Of a stretch of DNA of 64,000 bases, positions 61,917-64,000 are shown in pieces. A model generated the notes under the pieces. The model was not told where the DNA came from and searched no databases. It saw only the letters and a list, made by a program, of their open reading frames with translations. A program made the translations under genes and the position numbers. How positions within the stretch are numbered: the stretch's first letter is position 1; the number at the start of each line of letters is the position of its first letter. The stretch comes from JACRLW01 sp050181465 (GTDB taxonomy: Bacteria > Planctomycetota > UBA1135 > UBA2386). The stretch is from NCBI GenBank assembly GCA_050181465.1, contig JBFXDD010000006.1:1-64000 (forward strand), in the 5' to 3' direction.

Positions 61917-64000
61917 GCGCACGAGGGGTGATGCGGTGCGTCGCGATGGCGGTGGCGTGCACGTTTGGCGCCGCGGCTCAGGAAGTGCGCGTGATGCGAC
62001 CGCACGGCGCGATGCCGGGTGAGGAGATCGAGATCAGTCTGTACGGCCGAGAACTCGATGATCTCGTCGCGGTCCTGCCTTTCGCTTCCGGGTTGGAGTT
62101 CGCCGCCCCAAGAGCGGAGAGCGCTGAGCGGGCGAAGGTGACGCTCCGCGTCGCTGCGGATTGTCCGCTCGGTCGGCACACGATCATCCTGCACGGCAAG
62201 CGCGGTCTCGCGCGGGCGAGGACCTTTCACGTCGGACCGCTGCCGACCGTGCGCGAGTCGCGCGAAACCCACGATGCGCCGAACAAGGCGATGCTGCTCA
62301 CGCTCGACGTGAGCGTCGAGGGGACGGTGCGCGAGGGAGAAGTCGACTGGTTCGCGGTCGAACTCGAGGATGGTGCCGAGTGCACGGTGGAGGTCGAGGG
62401 TCATCGACTCGCCGACAGCGACTGGGATCCGCGCTTGCAAGTCTTCGGACCCGAAGGGGTGTCGATCGCCGATCTCGACGACTCATCGCTCGGCCGTCTC
62501 GATCCGCTGGTCACCTTCGCGGCGGGAGCTGCCGGCCGCTACACGATCGCGCTGTCCGACGTGACCGCCGGCGGCTCGGTCTCGGCGACCTACCGACTTC
62601 ACGTCGGCGCCTTTCCGCGGCCGGTCGTGGCGCTCGATTCGGTGGTGGCACCAGGTGCGGCGACGACGATCCGCATGGTCGATGCGCGCGGGCGTGTGAT
62701 CGTCGGGGCGATCGAAGCGCAGCCGACTTGCGGGCCGCAAGAGGTTTTCCCGCGCATCGGCGACCGCGTGCCGCCGACGCCGATCCACGTTCTCGTCGAC
62801 GGGCGTACCGTGCACCACGAGGATGCCGTCTTGGAGACACCACCGAGCGGCGCCGTCTGCTTCACCGGCGCCATTGCCGCGGCGGGGGAAGTCGATCGCT
62901 TCGCGTTGCGCGTCACCAAGGGAGAGCGGGTGGAACTGCGCGTGATCGCCGCCGCAATCGGTTCGCCGCTCGATCCGGTGCTCGAGGTGCGCGATGCGAA
63001 GGGCAAGTTGCAGGTCGAGAACGACGACGGGGACTCCCTCGACTCGCGCATCCGCTTCACGGCGCAGTCCGAGCAGGTGTTGGACTTGGCAGTGCGCGAT
63101 CTGTTGGGCCGCGGCGGTGCGGATCACGTCTATCGAGTCGAGGTCGGTGCGCTCACCGATGCTCCACGCTGTCGTGAGTCGATCGTGGGCCGCCGCGGCG
63201 AGGACGTCGGCGTCGCAGTCCCCGCGGGCAGCCGCGCTGCGACGGTTCTGCTGTTGGAGGACGTCCCGGACGCGACCGGGCGAGTGCTCGCTTTCGATGG
63301 GCTGCCTGAAGGGGTGCGTGCCGAGGTCGCGCCGGTGATCGATGGCCTACCGACCGTGCCGGTGGTGTTCGTCGCCGACGGAGATCGAGCGCCCGCGGTG
63401 ACGAGCGTCGGCGTCGAACTTCTCGGCGCCGAGGGCGCAGCGGGGATACCGCTCGCGCACCGACAGCCGGTGCCGCTGCTCCGCACGCGCAACGACATCG
63501 TGTTGCTGTCGACGGACTTGCCGAGGCTGCCCATCGCGATCACCACGGCGGCACCCTTCAGCGTGTCGGTGACGGCGCCGAAGGTGCCGATTGTCCGTGG
63601 CGGATCGGCGTCGCTCGATGTGAGGATGACCCGCCGCGAGGACTTCCGCGGCACGATCACGGTCGCGCCGCTGTGGACGCCGCCGGGTCTCTCGATCGCC
63701 ACTGCTGTGCTGCGTGCAGGCACCGACGAAGCGAGCCTCGCGATCTCTGCGCGCAGCAACGCGATGCTCGGCAAGTTCCCCCTCGTCTTCATCGCCGTCG
63801 CCGACGACAGCGGCGTGGCGCGCCGCGTGGCTTCGGAGTTCGTTTCCTTCGATGTCGCCGAACCATGGGTTGGCGCCACCCTGGGACGAGCGACGCTCGA
63901 ACAGGGCAAGTCGATCCCGATCACGATCCCGCTGTCGTGGAGCCGCGCGTTCGCGGGCAGTGTGACGGCGGAGTTCGTCCGACTGCCGAAGGGCGTGACG
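61913..64000 (+). CDS. Secreted PPC-domain-like protein (runs off the right edge)
   Basis: The frame is open from GTG at 61913 to the window end (696 residues, no stop). The leader 'MRCVAMAVACTFGAAAQ' looks like a signal peptide; an ATG at 61931 is an alternative start. The mature part begins with an Ig-like segment ('GAMPGEEIEISLYGREL') followed by PPC-type (pre-peptidase C-terminal-like) beta domains. 'VREGEVDWFAVELEDGAECTVEV' with 'DPRLQVFGPEG' and 'GEVDRFALRVTKGERVELRVIA' with 'LDPVLEVRDAKGKLQVENDDGDSLDSRI' are typical. Such proteins accompany DUF1501 genes in Planctomycetota. It overlaps the DUF1501 stop by GTGA. Confidence 0.82.
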   Translation, partial: MSARGVMRCVAMAVACTFGAAAQEVRVMRPHGAMPGEEIEISLYGRELDDLVAVLPFASGLEFAAPRAESAERAKVTLRVAADCPLGRHTIILHGKRGLARARTFHVGPLPTVRESRETHDAPNKAMLLTLDVSVEGTVREGEVDWFAVELEDGAECTVEVEGHRLADSDWDPRLQVFGPEGVSIADLDDSSLGRLDPLVTFAAGAAGRYTIALSDVTAGGSVSATYRLHVGAFPRPVVALDSVVAPGAATTIRMVDARGRVIVGAIEAQPTCGPQEVFPRIGDRVPPTPIHVLVDGRTVHHEDAVLETPPSGAVCFTGAIAAAGEVDRFALRVTKGERVELRVIAAAIGSPLDPVLEVRDAKGKLQVENDDGDSLDSRIRFTAQSEQVLDLAVRDLLGRGGADHVYRVEVGALTDAPRCRESIVGRRGEDVGVAVPAGSRAATVLLLEDVPDATGRVLAFDGLPEGVRAEVAPVIDGLPTVPVVFVADGDRAPAVTSVGVELLGAEGAAGIPLAHRQPVPLLRTRNDIVLLSTDLPRLPIAITTAAPFSVSVTAPKVPIVRGGSASLDVRMTRREDFRGTITVAPLWTPPGLSIATAVLRAGTDEASLAISARSNAMLGKFPLVFIAVADDSGVARRVASEFVSFDVAEPWVGATLGRATLEQGKSIPITIPLSWSRAFAGSVTAEFVRLPKGVT

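Overview
The window is a high-GC (roughly two-thirds G+C by eye), protein-dense stretch of a bacterial chromosome. It very probably comes from the phylum Planctomycetota. The strongest evidence is two loci of DUF1501, DUF1549/DUF1553, DUF1552, DUF1592-type and planctomycete-cytochrome proteins, a family set that is hugely expanded in that phylum. Supporting signs are Tat-signal DUF proteins, many large secreted beta-propeller proteins, an ECF-like sigma factor with a TPR anti-sigma partner, and frequent GTG starts. A lineage near the marine high-GC planctomycetes is my inference. A run of 100 Ns at 46181-46280 shows that this is a draft assembly.

Layout. 1-425: edge of an IS1182-type transposase and the first copy of a 182-bp palindromic element. 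423-8405 (minus): a tightly packed run of GT2 glycosyltransferase, DUF2304, ALDH7-type dehydrogenase, GHMP (homoserine-kinase-like) kinase, a GldG-like membrane protein, ABC ATPase and ABC permease, several overlapping by 1-8 nt. 8466-9303: hsp20 with an AT-rich upstream island and repeat copy B. 9342-14776: DASS symporter, TolB-like lipoprotein, queA, thiE, a small membrane protein and a small zinc-ribbon protein. 15048-19338: queG, two tandem identical copies of the repeat, a sigma/anti-sigma/secreted-protein operon preceded by a perfect hairpin, and repeat copy D. 19350-24816: housekeeping genes (GDPD, class V aminotransferase, GmhA, zinc-ribbon protein, Dus, PepE). 25055-37000: two secreted proteins flank a minus-strand operon made of a 1307-aa Ser/Thr-kinase-TPR-GAF-sigma54-activator-Fis protein, a solute-binding protein, a serine hydrolase and a DUF6807 protein. 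37029-44247: secreted C1 peptidase, then DUF1501, cytochrome-WD40 and DUF1549/1553 genes coupled by ATGA overlaps. 44322-55968: SUMF1-like protein, gap-interrupted membrane protein, a histidine-rich membrane protein, DUF502, 2-hydroxyacid dehydrogenase, tricorn-type protease, methyltransferase and YfhO-like protein. 55995-64000: a second DUF cluster, with DUF1592-type and DUF1552 genes divergent from DUF1501 and a PPC-like secreted protein that runs off the window.

The least explained parts are: (1) the family of about 182-bp nested-palindrome elements with TA-bounded ends, in five copies, two of them tandem and identical; (2) the kinase-sigma54/solute-binding protein/hydrolase/DUF6807 operon, which looks like a self-contained sensing unit; (3) the sigma operon, with a 10-bp perfect hairpin ending one nucleotide before its start codon and a Lys/Thr repeat tail; (4) a membrane protein with three conserved-looking histidine clusters. 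No tRNA, rRNA, CRISPR array or recognisable riboswitch was seen.
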